A stretch of 64,000 nucleotides of DNA. It comes from Azomonas agilis. Its GTDB lineage: Bacteria; Pseudomonadota; Gammaproteobacteria; Pseudomonadales; Pseudomonadaceae. The translations under genes were made by a program, and so were the position numbers. Under the pieces are notes generated by a model. It ran no database searches and was not told the origin of the DNA. It was given only the letters and a program-made list of their open reading frames with translations. Shown here piece by piece: positions 37,214 to 47,865 of this stretch. The stretch covers positions 186,001-250,000 of the forward strand of contig NZ_VLKG01000005.1 of the NCBI RefSeq assembly GCF_007830255.1. The letters are read 5' to 3'. Every line of letters starts with the position of its first letter. Positions within the stretch are counted from its first letter, which is position 1.

Positions 37214-38760
37214 TTAAAGCGCTGGCTCCAGCCTATACCTGTGCTTCGCTCCCGCATATGGGCGCGCCATCCCAGTATCAACAGAGGCAAGCACAGGATG
37301 AGCAAAGGCCAGACACGCGCACGAAGATAAGGCGTTAATCCCTGCATAGGGACGACTTCTCCGTACAGTATGGCCTCTTGGAAGGCGGGAATTTGCTGGG
37401 TAATCTGCCCAAAGGGGTCGATCAGTGCAGTAATGCCATTGTTGGTGACACGAATCATCCAGCGTCCTGACTCTAAGGCGCGCATGCGTGCCATCTGTAA
37501 ATGCTGAATGGGGCCAATAGAATGGCCAAACCAAGCATCATTGCTGATGGTCAGTAGTAAATCGCTGTGCGCGGCTGAGCGGGCGGCCAATTCGGGATAC
37601 ACCACCTCGTAGCAAATATAGGGCGCGATTTTGTAGTTGTGGGCTTCTAGCAAGGGTTGATCAGCAGGGCCGCGTGCAAAGTCAGACATGGGCAGATCAA
37701 AAAAACCGATCAAACCGCGCAGCAGATCCTGCAAAGGAACATACTCCCCAAAGGGAACCAACTGTTGCTTTAGATAGGTGCCTTGGCCTGTACCTGTGAC
37801 GGTGATTCCGTTGTAGTAGCGCATTTCCCCTTCTGAGTTGGGCTGGCGCACTGGAATGCCGGTTAGAAGTGCCGCTTCCCGCGAATTGGCAAACCGCCCC
37901 ATCATATCCAGATAATTGGTGGCTCTGTCCTTAATGATAGGAAGTGCAGTTTCAGGCCAGATGATTAAGTCAGCCGGCTCGCTTTCCAAGGTCATATTTT
38001 GGTACAGGCGTAGCTGTGTTTCTAACTGTTGGGGGTTCCACTTTACGCTTTGCTGAACATTGCCTTGCATAGCTGCGACTTGCAAGGGATCGCCCTTAGC
38101 TTCTGTCCAAGCATATCCTTTGAGTAAAGGGCCGATGATCCAAGGCACAATGAGCAGCAGAAGGGCGCGTAATAAGCCACCTTTACGGCGGATTAGAATG
38201 CCCGGAATATTGGCCAATAGCACGGCGGTTAAGGCCACACAGAAGCTAATCAGCCATACGCCGCCTAAGGGGGCCAGTCCTGACAGAGGGCCATCAAGTT
38301 GGCTATAGCCGGTATACAGCCAAGGGAACCCGGTTAAAAACCAGCTACGGAACAGATCTTGTGCTACCCAGAGGGCCGCAAAGGCGAGGGCATCCACCAA
38401 GGGTCTATGGCTACAGCGTAACCAGCGCGCCCAGATCCATGCCGGTAGTGCCAAAAACAGGCCCATAGCCGCCACGAATAATAGCGTCAGCACACCTGCC
38501 AGTAATGGGGAGGCTGCACCAAAATCATGGATGCTGATGTAAATCCAGCTTGTGCCCGCGCCAAAGAGTCCAAAACCGTAAAACCAACCCCGAAGAGCCG
38601 CTTGCTTAGGCGTAAGACTGCGTAGCCCTGTATGAAACAATCCCACAGAGAGCAGGGCAAAAATCCAATAATCAAAAGGAGCTAGCGAGAGGGTCGTGAG
38701 TGCCCCTGCCCCAAAAGCGGCTAAATTCCCCAACCAGCCGGGGCGAATGATCCAGCGCAT
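37210..38760 (-). CDS. lnt: Apolipoprotein N-acyltransferase
   Basis: Lnt adds the third acyl chain to lipoproteins at the periplasmic face of the inner membrane. The 516-residue protein has about seven membrane helices in its first 200 residues, then a nitrilase domain with the triad in IIWPETALP (Glu), YLKQQLVPFGEYVP (Lys region) and YICYEVVYP (Cys). It ends the miaB-ybeZ-ybeY-corC-lnt run. Its lipoprotein clients in the window include the SoxB-like and PhoX proteins. Confidence 0.94.
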   Translation of the reverse strand: MRWIIRPGWLGNLAAFGAGALTTLSLAPFDYWIFALLSVGLFHTGLRSLTPKQAALRGWFYGFGLFGAGTSWIYISIHDFGAASPLLAGVLTLLFVAAMGLFLALPAWIWARWLRCSHRPLVDALAFAALWVAQDLFRSWFLTGFPWLYTGYSQLDGPLSGLAPLGGVWLISFCVALTAVLLANIPGILIRRKGGLLRALLLLIVPWIIGPLLKGYAWTEAKGDPLQVAAMQGNVQQSVKWNPQQLETQLRLYQNMTLESEPADLIIWPETALPIIKDRATNYLDMMGRFANSREAALLTGIPVRQPNSEGEMRYYNGITVTGTGQGTYLKQQLVPFGEYVPLQDLLRGLIGFFDLPMSDFARGPADQPLLEAHNYKIAPYICYEVVYPELAARSAAHSDLLLTISNDAWFGHSIGPIQHLQMARMRALESGRWMIRVTNNGITALIDPFGQITQQIPAFQEAILYGEVVPMQGLTPYLRARVWPLLILCLPLLILGWRAHMRERSTGIGWSQRFN

Positions 38761-38787
38761 GCAGAACCCTCCGAGATCAATGGCGTG

Positions 38788-39627
38788 TCAATTGTTGAGC
38801 CGGGTCAGGCGCAACAGATGTACGCGCCGGCTATCTGCATTGACCACACGCCAACGAAAACCTTCCAACTCGGTGGCTTCGTTACGTTTGGGGAGGTGCC
38901 CAAAGTGGCTCATAATCAGGCCCGCTACGGTATCAAAGGCATTATCGGGGAATTCTGTATTAAAGAAGCTATTGAATTGCTCAATGGGGGTTAAGCCGCG
39001 TACCAAATAATCCCCACTGGGGAGCTGGCGAATGCAGCTATCTTCTTCAATGTCGTGTTCGTCTTCGATATCGCCGACAATCTGCTCCAATACGTCCTCA
39101 ATGGTCACTAAACCTGCTACGCCGCCGTATTCGTCGATGACGATGGCCATGTGGTTGTGATTGGCACGAAAGTCATGTAAGAGCACATTAAGGCGCTTGG
39201 ATTCAGGCACGAAGATCACTGGATGTAGCATTGCTCGTAGATCAAATTCTGAGCGCTCATCGTTAAGCAGCAGCGGTAGCAGGTCTTTGGCTAATAGAAC
39301 GCCGATGACCTCGTCCAAGCTTTCCCCAATGACCGGATAGCGAGAGTGGGCTGCTTCGATGATGATGGGTAACAGATCCCGTAAACGGTCGGTAGCCTTG
39401 ATGCTGATGATCTGTGAGCGGGGAACCATGATATCGCGCACTTGTAGGTCAGCGACCTGAATCGCCCCTTCAATGATGGACAAGGCCTCGCCATCAAGCA
39501 GCTTGTTATCGTGGGCTTCGCGCAGTAGCTCTAGCAGCTCTTGGCGGTTTTTGGGTTCGTGGGTAAATACCTGGGCAATGCGCTCTAACCAGGATTTATG
39601 CTCGTTACTCGATCGGTCTTCGCTCAT
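38788..39627 (-). CDS. corC: CorC, CBS-domain ion transport protein
   Basis: The 279-residue cytosolic protein has paired CBS domains ([11 protein letters not shown] at about residue 65 and [11 protein letters not shown]), the link [30 protein letters not shown] and a C-terminal CorC/HlyC domain ending [19 protein letters not shown]. coli CorC affects cobalt and magnesium efflux. It has no DUF21 membrane domain. lnt follows after 27 bases. Confidence 0.92.
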   Translation of the reverse strand: MSEDRSSNEHKSWLERIAQVFTHEPKNRQELLELLREAHDNKLLDGEALSIIEGAIQVADLQVRDIMVPRSQIISIKATDRLRDLLPIIIEAAHSRYPVIGESLDEVIGVLLAKDLLPLLLNDERSEFDLRAMLHPVIFVPESKRLNVLLHDFRANHNHMAIVIDEYGGVAGLVTIEDVLEQIVGDIEDEHDIEEDSCIRQLPSGDYLVRGLTPIEQFNSFFNTEFPDNAFDTVAGLIMSHFGHLPKRNEATELEGFRWRVVNADSRRVHLLRLTRLNN

Positions 39628-39648
39628 GGGGGGTAACTCAAAGTTCCT

Positions 39649-40119
39649 TCAATGATCGGCTGGAGCTTCATCTCCAGCGTAGGGGTCGGGGTAGCCTAAT
39701 TCAGCTAATAACTGACGTTCTAGGTGTTCCATGACTTCAGCTTCAGCATCCTCTAAATGATCATAGCCCAGCAAATGTAAACAGCCATGAATCACCAGAT
39801 GCGCCCAGTGAGCCTCCAAGGCTTTGCCTTGCTCAATGGCTTCGCGTTGTACCACGGGAACGCAGATCACTAAATCACCGAGTAGGGGAATATCCAGCAA
39901 TCCTTCTGGAATGTCAGCCGGAAAAGACAGCACATTAGTGGGATAGTCTTTATGGCGGTAAGTGTGGTTTAGCTCGCGGCCTTCAGCTTCATCCACTAAA
40001 CGAATGGTCAGCTCTGAGTCGGCTTGGCGCTCGCGCAAGGCCAAGGTACACCAGCGATAAAACTCATCTTGGTTGGGGGCCGGGTCGGAGCAGGCTAATT
40101 GCATGTCCAGTTCAAGCAT
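39649..40119 (-). CDS. ybeY: Endoribonuclease YbeY
   Basis: YbeY is a zinc-dependent RNase involved in 16S rRNA maturation and ribosome quality control. The 156-residue protein has [21 protein letters not shown] and the zinc motif [14 protein letters not shown] with its three His. I choose the ATG at 40119, giving MLELDMQLA; the longer frame from 40191 would overlap ybeZ by 80 bases. The remaining overlap with ybeZ is eight bases. Confidence 0.95.
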   Translation of the reverse strand: MLELDMQLACSDPAPNQDEFYRWCTLALRERQADSELTIRLVDEAEGRELNHTYRHKDYPTNVLSFPADIPEGLLDIPLLGDLVICVPVVQREAIEQGKALEAHWAHLVIHGCLHLLGYDHLEDAEAEVMEHLERQLLAELGYPDPYAGDEAPADH

Positions 40120-41122
40120 GGGGTTTCTCGGAGCTGGGTTGTCTATGGCTGGGCTGTTCTTGTTGTTTTTCAAAGGCTTCGTAGGCTTCAACGATGCGTT
40201 GCACTAAGGGGTGGCGTACCACATCTTTGGGCTGGAAATGGGTAAAAGAAATGCCCGGCACTTGGTTGAGTACCTTGATAACGTGAGCTAAACCCGATGG
40301 CGTGCCGCGTGGCAAATCCACTTGGGTCACGTCTCCGGTAATCACGGCAGTAGAGCCAAAACCGATACGGGTTAAAAACATCTTCATCTGTTCTAGGGTA
40401 GTGTTCTGACTCTCGTCTAAGATGATGAAGCTGTTATTAAGGGTGCGTCCGCGCATGTAGGCGAGGGGCGCAATTTCGATGACCTGTTTTTCGATCAAGC
40501 GGGCTACATGCTCAAAACCGAGCATTTCGTACAGTGCATCGTAGAGCGGGCGCAGATAGGGGTCGATTTTTTGGGCCAAATCACCGGGTAAAAAGCCGAG
40601 TTTTTCCCCTGCTTCAACCGCCGGGCGCACTAATAAAATCCGCCGCACCTGTTCGCGCTCTAACGCATCTACGGCACAGGCCACCGCTAAATAGGTTTTG
40701 CCCGTCCCTGCGGGGCCAATGCCAAAATTGATGTCGTTATCGAGGATAGCGCGCACATAATTCTGCTGATTAGCACCGCGCGGGCGGATATTTCCCTTGC
40801 GGGTGCGCAGGCTAATCTGAGGTTCGCTAGAGGCTTGGCTCAAAGCCTCCATCCCTGACTCTTGCAGATACAAGTGCACCATATCGGGGGACAGATCGGT
40901 GGTTTTCGTCTCTCGGTACAGACGGCGCAGCAATTGTTCTGCGGAATGGGTCGCCGAGGCTGGGCCAATCAGCTCAAACTGATTGCCTCGGTTGCGAATT
41001 TGGATGGATAACCGTTGTTCAATGAGGCGTAAATGCTCGTCTAATTGACCACAAAGGTTAGCAAAACGAGAAGCTTCAAAGGGCTCCAGAATAAAACGGT
41101 AGGGTTCTATGGGCGCGTTCAA
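40112..41122 (-). CDS. ybeZ: PhoH-like ATPase YbeZ
   Basis: The 336-residue protein has an N-terminal KH-like domain and a PhoH domain with Walker [14 protein letters not shown] (about residue 147), [18 protein letters not shown] and Walker [13 protein letters not shown], then [18 protein letters not shown]-like motif ([14 protein letters not shown]). YbeZ works with YbeY in RNA metabolism. It overlaps ybeY and follows miaB by 91 bases. That gap contains a GCGTC/GACGC hairpin at 41175-41195. Confidence 0.94.
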   Translation of the reverse strand: MNAPIEPYRFILEPFEASRFANLCGQLDEHLRLIEQRLSIQIRNRGNQFELIGPASATHSAEQLLRRLYRETKTTDLSPDMVHLYLQESGMEALSQASSEPQISLRTRKGNIRPRGANQQNYVRAILDNDINFGIGPAGTGKTYLAVACAVDALEREQVRRILLVRPAVEAGEKLGFLPGDLAQKIDPYLRPLYDALYEMLGFEHVARLIEKQVIEIAPLAYMRGRTLNNSFIILDESQNTTLEQMKMFLTRIGFGSTAVITGDVTQVDLPRGTPSGLAHVIKVLNQVPGISFTHFQPKDVVRHPLVQRIVEAYEAFEKQQEQPSHRQPSSEKPHA

Positions 41123-41213
41123 GGGTGTGTAAGGGCCGTCAGAGAGTGGCAGATCACTACAGGATAAACCCTGAGCGTCCTCCGACGGAAGACGCGCTTG
41201 GAGTCTCTATCCA

Positions 41214-42575
41214 TTATGCCTGTAAGCGTTCTTCACTCAGCAAGCGCCCACGCAATGAGTGTGGCAACGCATCTTCGATTAACACTTCGACAAATTGCCC
41301 AATCAGCAACGGGTCATCGGAGTAAAAATTCACAATACGGTTATTTTCGGTACGCCCTTGCAGCATTTCCGGGGCTTTTTTCGAGTAATCCGTCACTAAA
41401 ATGCGCTGGGTCGTACCCACCATATGGCGGCTGATTTCAAAGCCTTGCTGATTGATGCGCTGCTGAAGCTTTTGTAGACGCTGCTTTTTCACTTCTTCCG
41501 GAGTGTCGTCGGGCAGATCGGCAGCGGGGGTTCCGGGGCGCGCGCTGTACACAAAGGAGTAGGAGAAATCGAAGCCAACGTCCTCAATGAGCTTAAGGGT
41601 TTGCTCGAAATCCTTTTCCGTTTCGCCGGGGAAGCCGACGATAAAGTCGGAGCTGATGCAAATATCCGGTACAGCCGCTTTTAGCTTGCGGATGCGGGAT
41701 TTGTACTCCAACGCGGTGTGATTGCGCTTCATGGCCGCCAAAATGCGGTCTGAGCCAGCTTGTACGGGTAAGTGCACATACTTCACTAACTCTGGTACTT
41801 CGGCGTGGGCTTGAATCAGAGCGTCTGAGAACTCCAAGGGATGGGACGTGGTGTAGCGAATACGGTCAATGCCATCAATATTGGCCACAATGCGGATGAG
41901 GTCGGCTAAATCAGCGAGCGTACCTTCATCGGTTTGTCCGCGATAACCGTTGACGTTTTGTCCGAGCAGAGTGATTTCGCGCACTCCGTGTTCAGCCAGA
42001 TGCAGCACTTCAGCCAGTACGTCATTTAAGGGGCGGCTGACTTCTTCGCCTCGGGTGTAGGGCACGACACAGAAGGCGCAGTACTTGCTGCAGCCTTCCA
42101 TGATGGAGACGTAAGCGCAGGGGCCTTCAACGCGGGGTTCCGGTAAACGGTCGAATTTTTCGATTTCCGGGAAGGATACGTCTACCTGTGGCTGGCGAGT
42201 ATCACGCACGGCCGCGATCATTTCCGGGAGTCGGTGCAGGGTTTGCGGGCCAAATACCACATCTACATAGGGAGCACGGTCGCGGATGGCAGCACCTTCT
42301 TGACTGGCGACGCAGCCGCCTACACAAATAACCAAATTTGGGTTATTGGCTTTTAAGGGTCGCCAGCGGCCCAATTGGGAAAACACCTTTTCTTGGGCTT
42401 TTTCCCGAATGGAGCAGGTATTGAGCAAAATCACATCGGCCTCAGCCGGATCATCGGTCAGGCTCATGGCCTGATCTTCACTGAGCAAATCCACCATGCG
42501 CGAGCTGTCGTACTCGTTCATTTGGCAACCGTGGGTTTCGATAAATAGCTTGCGGGTCATGATGGAGTCAGTCAT
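41214..42575 (-). CDS. miaB: MiaB, tRNA methylthiotransferase
   Basis: MiaB adds the 2-methylthio group to i6A37 of tRNAs reading UNN codons. The 453-residue protein has the N-terminal cluster-binding domain ([32 protein letters not shown]), the radical SAM motif CSKYCAFC (about residue 160), [10 protein letters not shown]-like [14 protein letters not shown] and a C-terminal TRAM domain ending at about 445. It heads the operon, with TATAAT at 42601-42596 as its likely -10. Confidence 0.95.
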   Translation of the reverse strand: MTDSIMTRKLFIETHGCQMNEYDSSRMVDLLSEDQAMSLTDDPAEADVILLNTCSIREKAQEKVFSQLGRWRPLKANNPNLVICVGGCVASQEGAAIRDRAPYVDVVFGPQTLHRLPEMIAAVRDTRQPQVDVSFPEIEKFDRLPEPRVEGPCAYVSIMEGCSKYCAFCVVPYTRGEEVSRPLNDVLAEVLHLAEHGVREITLLGQNVNGYRGQTDEGTLADLADLIRIVANIDGIDRIRYTTSHPLEFSDALIQAHAEVPELVKYVHLPVQAGSDRILAAMKRNHTALEYKSRIRKLKAAVPDICISSDFIVGFPGETEKDFEQTLKLIEDVGFDFSYSFVYSARPGTPAADLPDDTPEEVKKQRLQKLQQRINQQGFEISRHMVGTTQRILVTDYSKKAPEMLQGRTENNRIVNFYSDDPLLIGQFVEVLIEDALPHSLRGRLLSEERLQA

Positions 42576-42595
42576 TGCTTAAAAAATGACCGTAC

Positions 42596-42601
42596 ATTAT
42601 A
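42596..42601 (-). promoter_or_regulatory. Likely -10 box of the miaB operon
   Basis: The minus strand reads TATAAT, a perfect sigma-70 -10, 21 bases before the miaB ATG. The -35 is poor (TTTTCC region). The dispersed 16-base element lies in the spacer. Confidence 0.55.
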
Positions 42602-42604
42602 GGT

Positions 42605-42620
42605 TTCGAGCCTCTAGCGG
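42605..42620 (-). repeat. Dispersed 16-base element, copy B (miaB-yicC region)
   Basis: The minus strand reads CCGCTAGAGGCTCGAA, one base different from the copy at 28962-28977. It sits between the -10 and the expected -35 of miaB, in the 143-base divergent region with yicC. TATACT at 42678-42683 may be the yicC -10. Confidence 0.45.
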
Positions 42621-42718
42621 AAAAGGGTATAGGCTCTGAATGGGCGTTGGGAGTTTAATCCTATCACTGCTTTCTCTTATACTTTCCGGTTCTCACTTAT
42701 CCCTACCGGAGCCCGCCC

Positions 42719-44228
<1,510 letters not shown>

Positions 44229-44344
44229 CCCCCGCTAAAAACCCTAGAAAGCCTGAGGAAGTTGCTTCCACAGACACGGGTGATTTTTTAGACTACGGCT
44301 TAATCCTTTGCTCCCTTCGCCTATGATCCCCAACGAGGAATATT

Positions 44345-44605
44345 ATGGCCCGCGTTACCGTTGAAGACTGTCTGGACCACGTTGATAACCGTTTTGAACT
44401 GGTGATGCTTGCGACCAAACGCGCACGTCAACTGGCTACCGGCGGTAAAGAACCCCGTGTGGCGTGGGAAAATGACAAACCCACCGTAGTAGCCCTGCGG
44501 GAAATTGCCGCTGGTCTGATGAGTTATGAAGTTATCCATCAGGATGAAATGACACAAACCGATTCCTTGTTTGGCTCCATGGATGATGCCAGCGAGGCAC
44601 TCTAA
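44345..44605 (+). CDS. rpoZ: RNA polymerase omega subunit
   Basis: Omega aids assembly of RNA polymerase and forms a ppGpp site with beta prime. The 86-residue protein starts [31 protein letters not shown] with [16 protein letters not shown], all typical. It precedes spoT, the ppGpp enzyme. Confidence 0.97.
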   Translation: MARVTVEDCLDHVDNRFELVMLATKRARQLATGGKEPRVAWENDKPTVVALREIAAGLMSYEVIHQDEMTQTDSLFGSMDDASEAL

Positions 44606-44664
44606 TCCATGTTGGCCCGAGGTGCCGCTGATTACGCTGGATTAGGCCAGCAAGGAGTCTGATC

Positions 44665-46770
44665 TTGCCTGCCATAGAGCATCTTGCCCAGCGTCTAGCC
44701 AGTTATCTGAGTGAAGATCAGGTCAACTTGGTACGTCGGGCCTATTTTTACGCCGAACAAGCCCACGATGGCCAACGGCGACGCAGTGGAGAGGTCTATG
44801 TGACCCATCCGCTGTCGGTGGCCAGCATCTTGGCTGATATGCACATGGATCATCAAAGCCTGATGGCCGCCATGCTGCATGATGTGATTGAAGATACCGG
44901 CATTCCCAAAGAGGCTTTGGTCGAGCAGTTTGGCGAAACCGTTGCTGAGCTGGTGGACGGTGTCAGCAAGCTGACCCAGATGCAGTTTGAAACTAAAGCT
45001 CAGGCTCAGGCGGAAAACTTTCAGAAAATGGCTTTGGCGATGGCCAAAGACATTCGAGTGATTCTGGTCAAGCTGGCGGATCGCTTGCACAACATGCGCA
45101 CCCTAGAGGTGTTGGCTGGAGAAAAGCGCCGTCGTATCGCCCGTGAAACCCTTGAAATCTACGCCCCGATTGCCAACCGTTTAGGTATGCACTCCATGCG
45201 GGTGGAGTTTGAGGATTTAGGCTTTAAAGCCATGTACCCCATGCGTGCTGAACGGATTCGGGCTGCTGTATTGGGGGCGCGGGGGCATCGCAAAGAAATT
45301 GTGCATAAGATCCAGCAATCCATTGCTCAATGTTTAGAGCGTGAGGGATTGTTTGGCGAGGTCAGTGGTCGAGAAAAACACTTGTATAGCATCTACTGCA
45401 AAATGCGCCATAAACGTAAGTCCTTTAGCGAAATTATGGACGTTTATGCGTTTCGTATTGTGGTGGATAAGGTAGATACCTGCTATCGCGTATTGGGCGC
45501 GGTACATAGTCTGTACAAACCCTTGCCGGGGCGATTTAAAGACTACATTGCTATTCCCAAAGCTAACGGCTATCAGTCCCTGCATACCACCCTATTCGGA
45601 ATGCACGGGGTTCCGATTGAAATCCAGATCCGCACCCGTGAAATGGAGGAAATGGCCAATAACGGCATTGCCGCCCATTGGCTGTATAAATCAGCCGATG
45701 AAAAAAGCAGCCATGCCCGTGCCCGCCAATGGGTGAAAGGCATATTGGAAATGCAGCAACGAGCGGGCAACTCCCTAGAGTTTATTGAAAGTGTGAAGAT
45801 CGACCTATTCCCGGATGAGGTCTACGTCTTCACCCCTAAAGGCAGCATCATGGAGTTGCCCAAGGGGTCTACGGCGGTGGATTTTGCCTACGCGGTGCAT
45901 ACCGATGTGGGGAATCAGTGTATTGCCTGCAAGATTAACCGGCATCTGGCTCCTTTATCACAGCCATTACAAAGCGGTTCGACGGTAGACATCGTTACTG
46001 CACCTAATGCACGTCCTAATCCCACCTGGCTGAACTTTGCCGTTACCGGAAAGGCGCGCACCCATATTCGACACGCCCTTAAACAGCAGCGGCGTTCCGA
46101 ATCCATTCATCTGGGTGAGCGTTTGTTGGATAAAGCCTTGGCAGGATTTGATGCTCAGCGGGATCAAATCAGCAGCGAACACATACAGCAGGTGCTCAAG
46201 GAGTATCAGAAAAACACGCTGGAGGATTTGCTGGAGGATATCGGCCTAGGGAATCGGGTGGCCTATGTAGTAGCCCGCCGCTTGCTGGCCGTGGAAGGGG
46301 AAACCCCTCAGCCGCCTAGCTTGGATGGCCCGTTGGCCATTCGTGGCACTGAGGGGTTGGTCATCAGCTATGCCAAGTGCTGCTCACCTATTCCGGGCGA
46401 TCCCATCGTGGGCTACCTATCTGCGGGGAAAGGTATGGTGGTGCATGTGGATAGCTGCCGTAACATCAGTGAATTCCGCCATAACCCGAATAAATGCCTA
46501 GGGTTATCCTGGGCCAAGGATGTGACTGGAGAATTCAATGTCGAGTTACGGGTGGAAATTGAACACCAGCGTAGCCTGATTGCTTTATTAGCCAGCAGTG
46601 TGAACGCGGCTGAGGCTAATATTGAAAAGATCAGTATGGATGAGCGCGATGGGCGTACCTGCATTGTCCAACTGGTGGTCAGTGTTCATGATCGCGCCCA
46701 CTTAGCCCGTGTAATCAAAAAGTTGCGTATGCTCAACGGTATGACGCGGATTACCCGAGTAAAACCCTAA
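44665..46770 (+). CDS. spoT: SpoT, ppGpp hydrolase and synthetase
   Basis: SpoT makes and, above all, degrades (p)ppGpp. The 701-residue protein has an intact HD hydrolase site ([19 protein letters not shown] and [15 protein letters not shown]), the synthetase domain ([45 protein letters not shown]), TGS ([31 protein letters not shown]) and a C-terminal ACT domain. The start is TTG with AAGGAG eight bases upstream. Being next to rpoZ and having an intact HD site makes it SpoT rather than RelA. Confidence 0.95.
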   Translation: MPAIEHLAQRLASYLSEDQVNLVRRAYFYAEQAHDGQRRRSGEVYVTHPLSVASILADMHMDHQSLMAAMLHDVIEDTGIPKEALVEQFGETVAELVDGVSKLTQMQFETKAQAQAENFQKMALAMAKDIRVILVKLADRLHNMRTLEVLAGEKRRRIARETLEIYAPIANRLGMHSMRVEFEDLGFKAMYPMRAERIRAAVLGARGHRKEIVHKIQQSIAQCLEREGLFGEVSGREKHLYSIYCKMRHKRKSFSEIMDVYAFRIVVDKVDTCYRVLGAVHSLYKPLPGRFKDYIAIPKANGYQSLHTTLFGMHGVPIEIQIRTREMEEMANNGIAAHWLYKSADEKSSHARARQWVKGILEMQQRAGNSLEFIESVKIDLFPDEVYVFTPKGSIMELPKGSTAVDFAYAVHTDVGNQCIACKINRHLAPLSQPLQSGSTVDIVTAPNARPNPTWLNFAVTGKARTHIRHALKQQRRSESIHLGERLLDKALAGFDAQRDQISSEHIQQVLKEYQKNTLEDLLEDIGLGNRVAYVVARRLLAVEGETPQPPSLDGPLAIRGTEGLVISYAKCCSPIPGDPIVGYLSAGKGMVVHVDSCRNISEFRHNPNKCLGLSWAKDVTGEFNVELRVEIEHQRSLIALLASSVNAAEANIEKISMDERDGRTCIVQLVVSVHDRAHLARVIKKLRMLNGMTRITRVKP

Positions 46771-46801
46771 GCCTTCCATCTTCCCTGAACAGGAGCAGTT
46801 T

Positions 46802-47188
46802 ATGAGCAAAATGGTCATCAGCACGGATAAAGCCCCGGCCGCCATTGGAACCTATTCTCAGGCCATTAAGGTGGATAACACGGTATATCTATCGGGGCAA
46901 ATTCCCTTAGATCCTGTGCGTATGGTTTTGGTTGAAGGGGATTTTGAGGCTCAAGCCGTACAGGTGTTTGAGAACTTAAAAGCGGTTGCTGAAGCAGCGG
47001 GTGGTTCTTTAAACGATATTGTGAAACTCAATATCTTCCTGACCGATCTGGGTAATTTTGCCAAGGTGAACGAGGTGATGAGCCGCTATTTCCAACAGCC
47101 CTATCCGGCGCGCGCGGCTATTGGTGTGGCCAGCTTACCCCGTGCTGCCCAGGTTGAAATGGATGGTGTTTTAGTGCTAGCGGACTAA
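46802..47188 (+). CDS. ridA: RidA, enamine/imine deaminase
   Basis: RidA hydrolyses reactive enamines such as 2-aminoacrylate. The 128-residue protein has [50 protein letters not shown] and the catalytic Arg in [23 protein letters not shown]. It follows spoT by 31 bases, the standard order. Confidence 0.95.
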   Translation: MSKMVISTDKAPAAIGTYSQAIKVDNTVYLSGQIPLDPVRMVLVEGDFEAQAVQVFENLKAVAEAAGGSLNDIVKLNIFLTDLGNFAKVNEVMSRYFQQPYPARAAIGVASLPRAAQVEMDGVLVLAD

Positions 47189-47196
47189 GCTGACTC

Positions 47197-47234
47197 CATT
47201 CGAGGATGGCTGCCTGAGCAGCCACCCTTGAATG
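47197..47234. terminator. Long hairpin between ridA and the HU gene
   Basis: CATTC, AGG and TGGCTGC on the left pair with GCAGCCA, CCT and GAATG on the right, a stem of about 15 pairs around CTGA. It lies between the convergent ends of ridA and the HU gene. No T run follows on either strand, so it may be a bidirectional terminator or a 3' stability element. Confidence 0.5.
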
Positions 47235-47246
47235 AGTACGCAGGAC

Positions 47247-47630
47247 TTAAGCGTGCGCTGAACTTTGATGGGCAAAAGAAGCTTTTTTACGGGAGCTGGT
47301 GCGTGGAGTGCTGGTTGCCTGTACTGCTTGGGTGGGAGCACTGGCCGCTTCAGATAGGGGTAACACCGCCTCGCGTAGACCTTTTCCAGGTCTGAAGGCT
47401 ACGGTGTTGCTGGCTCCAATAGTGATGGCTTCGCCGGTTTGAGGGTTTTTACCGGCCCGAGCACCACGATGGCGAGCCACAAAGCTACCAAAGCCTACTA
47501 GGTTCACCGTATCTCGGCGCTCCATAGCATCAGCGATTTGTTCCAGAATGCTGTCCAATACATGCTGAGCCTGTTCTTTGTTCAGATCAGCTTTTACAGC
47601 AATGGCGTTGACGAGATCCGACTTACGCAT
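47247..47630 (-). CDS. HU-family DNA-binding protein with C-terminal tail
   Basis: The first 90 residues are a normal HU/IHF fold: MRKSDLVNAIAVKADLNKEQA, NLVGFGSFVARHRGARAGKNPQTGE and VAFRPGKGLREAV. HU proteins are about 90 residues, but this one has 127. The extra tail, about 37 residues, is rich in Ala, Ser, Thr and basic residues with SRKK and ends in SSAHA. Tails of this kind on HU occur in some bacteria and add non-specific DNA contacts. The gene is alone, on the minus strand. Confidence 0.88.
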   Translation of the reverse strand: MRKSDLVNAIAVKADLNKEQAQHVLDSILEQIADAMERRDTVNLVGFGSFVARHRGARAGKNPQTGEAITIGASNTVAFRPGKGLREAVLPLSEAASAPTQAVQATSTPRTSSRKKASFAHQSSAHA

Positions 47631-47865
47631 GGGGGAGCCTCTTGCGGAAATTGTTGTTGTTGTTCCGAATAGATAGCTGCACAGGATGCAGTCCTAAAGA
47701 GAATGACATGCTAACGAATGGGGCGCTAGTCGGAAACGTGCTTTTATCCCTGCTGCTTAAGTCGAGTTTGTGCTAAATACCCCTTATCTAAGAAAATTTT
47801 TGTTACCCTCTTGCAATACATTCTGTGTCTCACTAGAAGGGAAAGCCTATTGTTGAGGGTATCTG

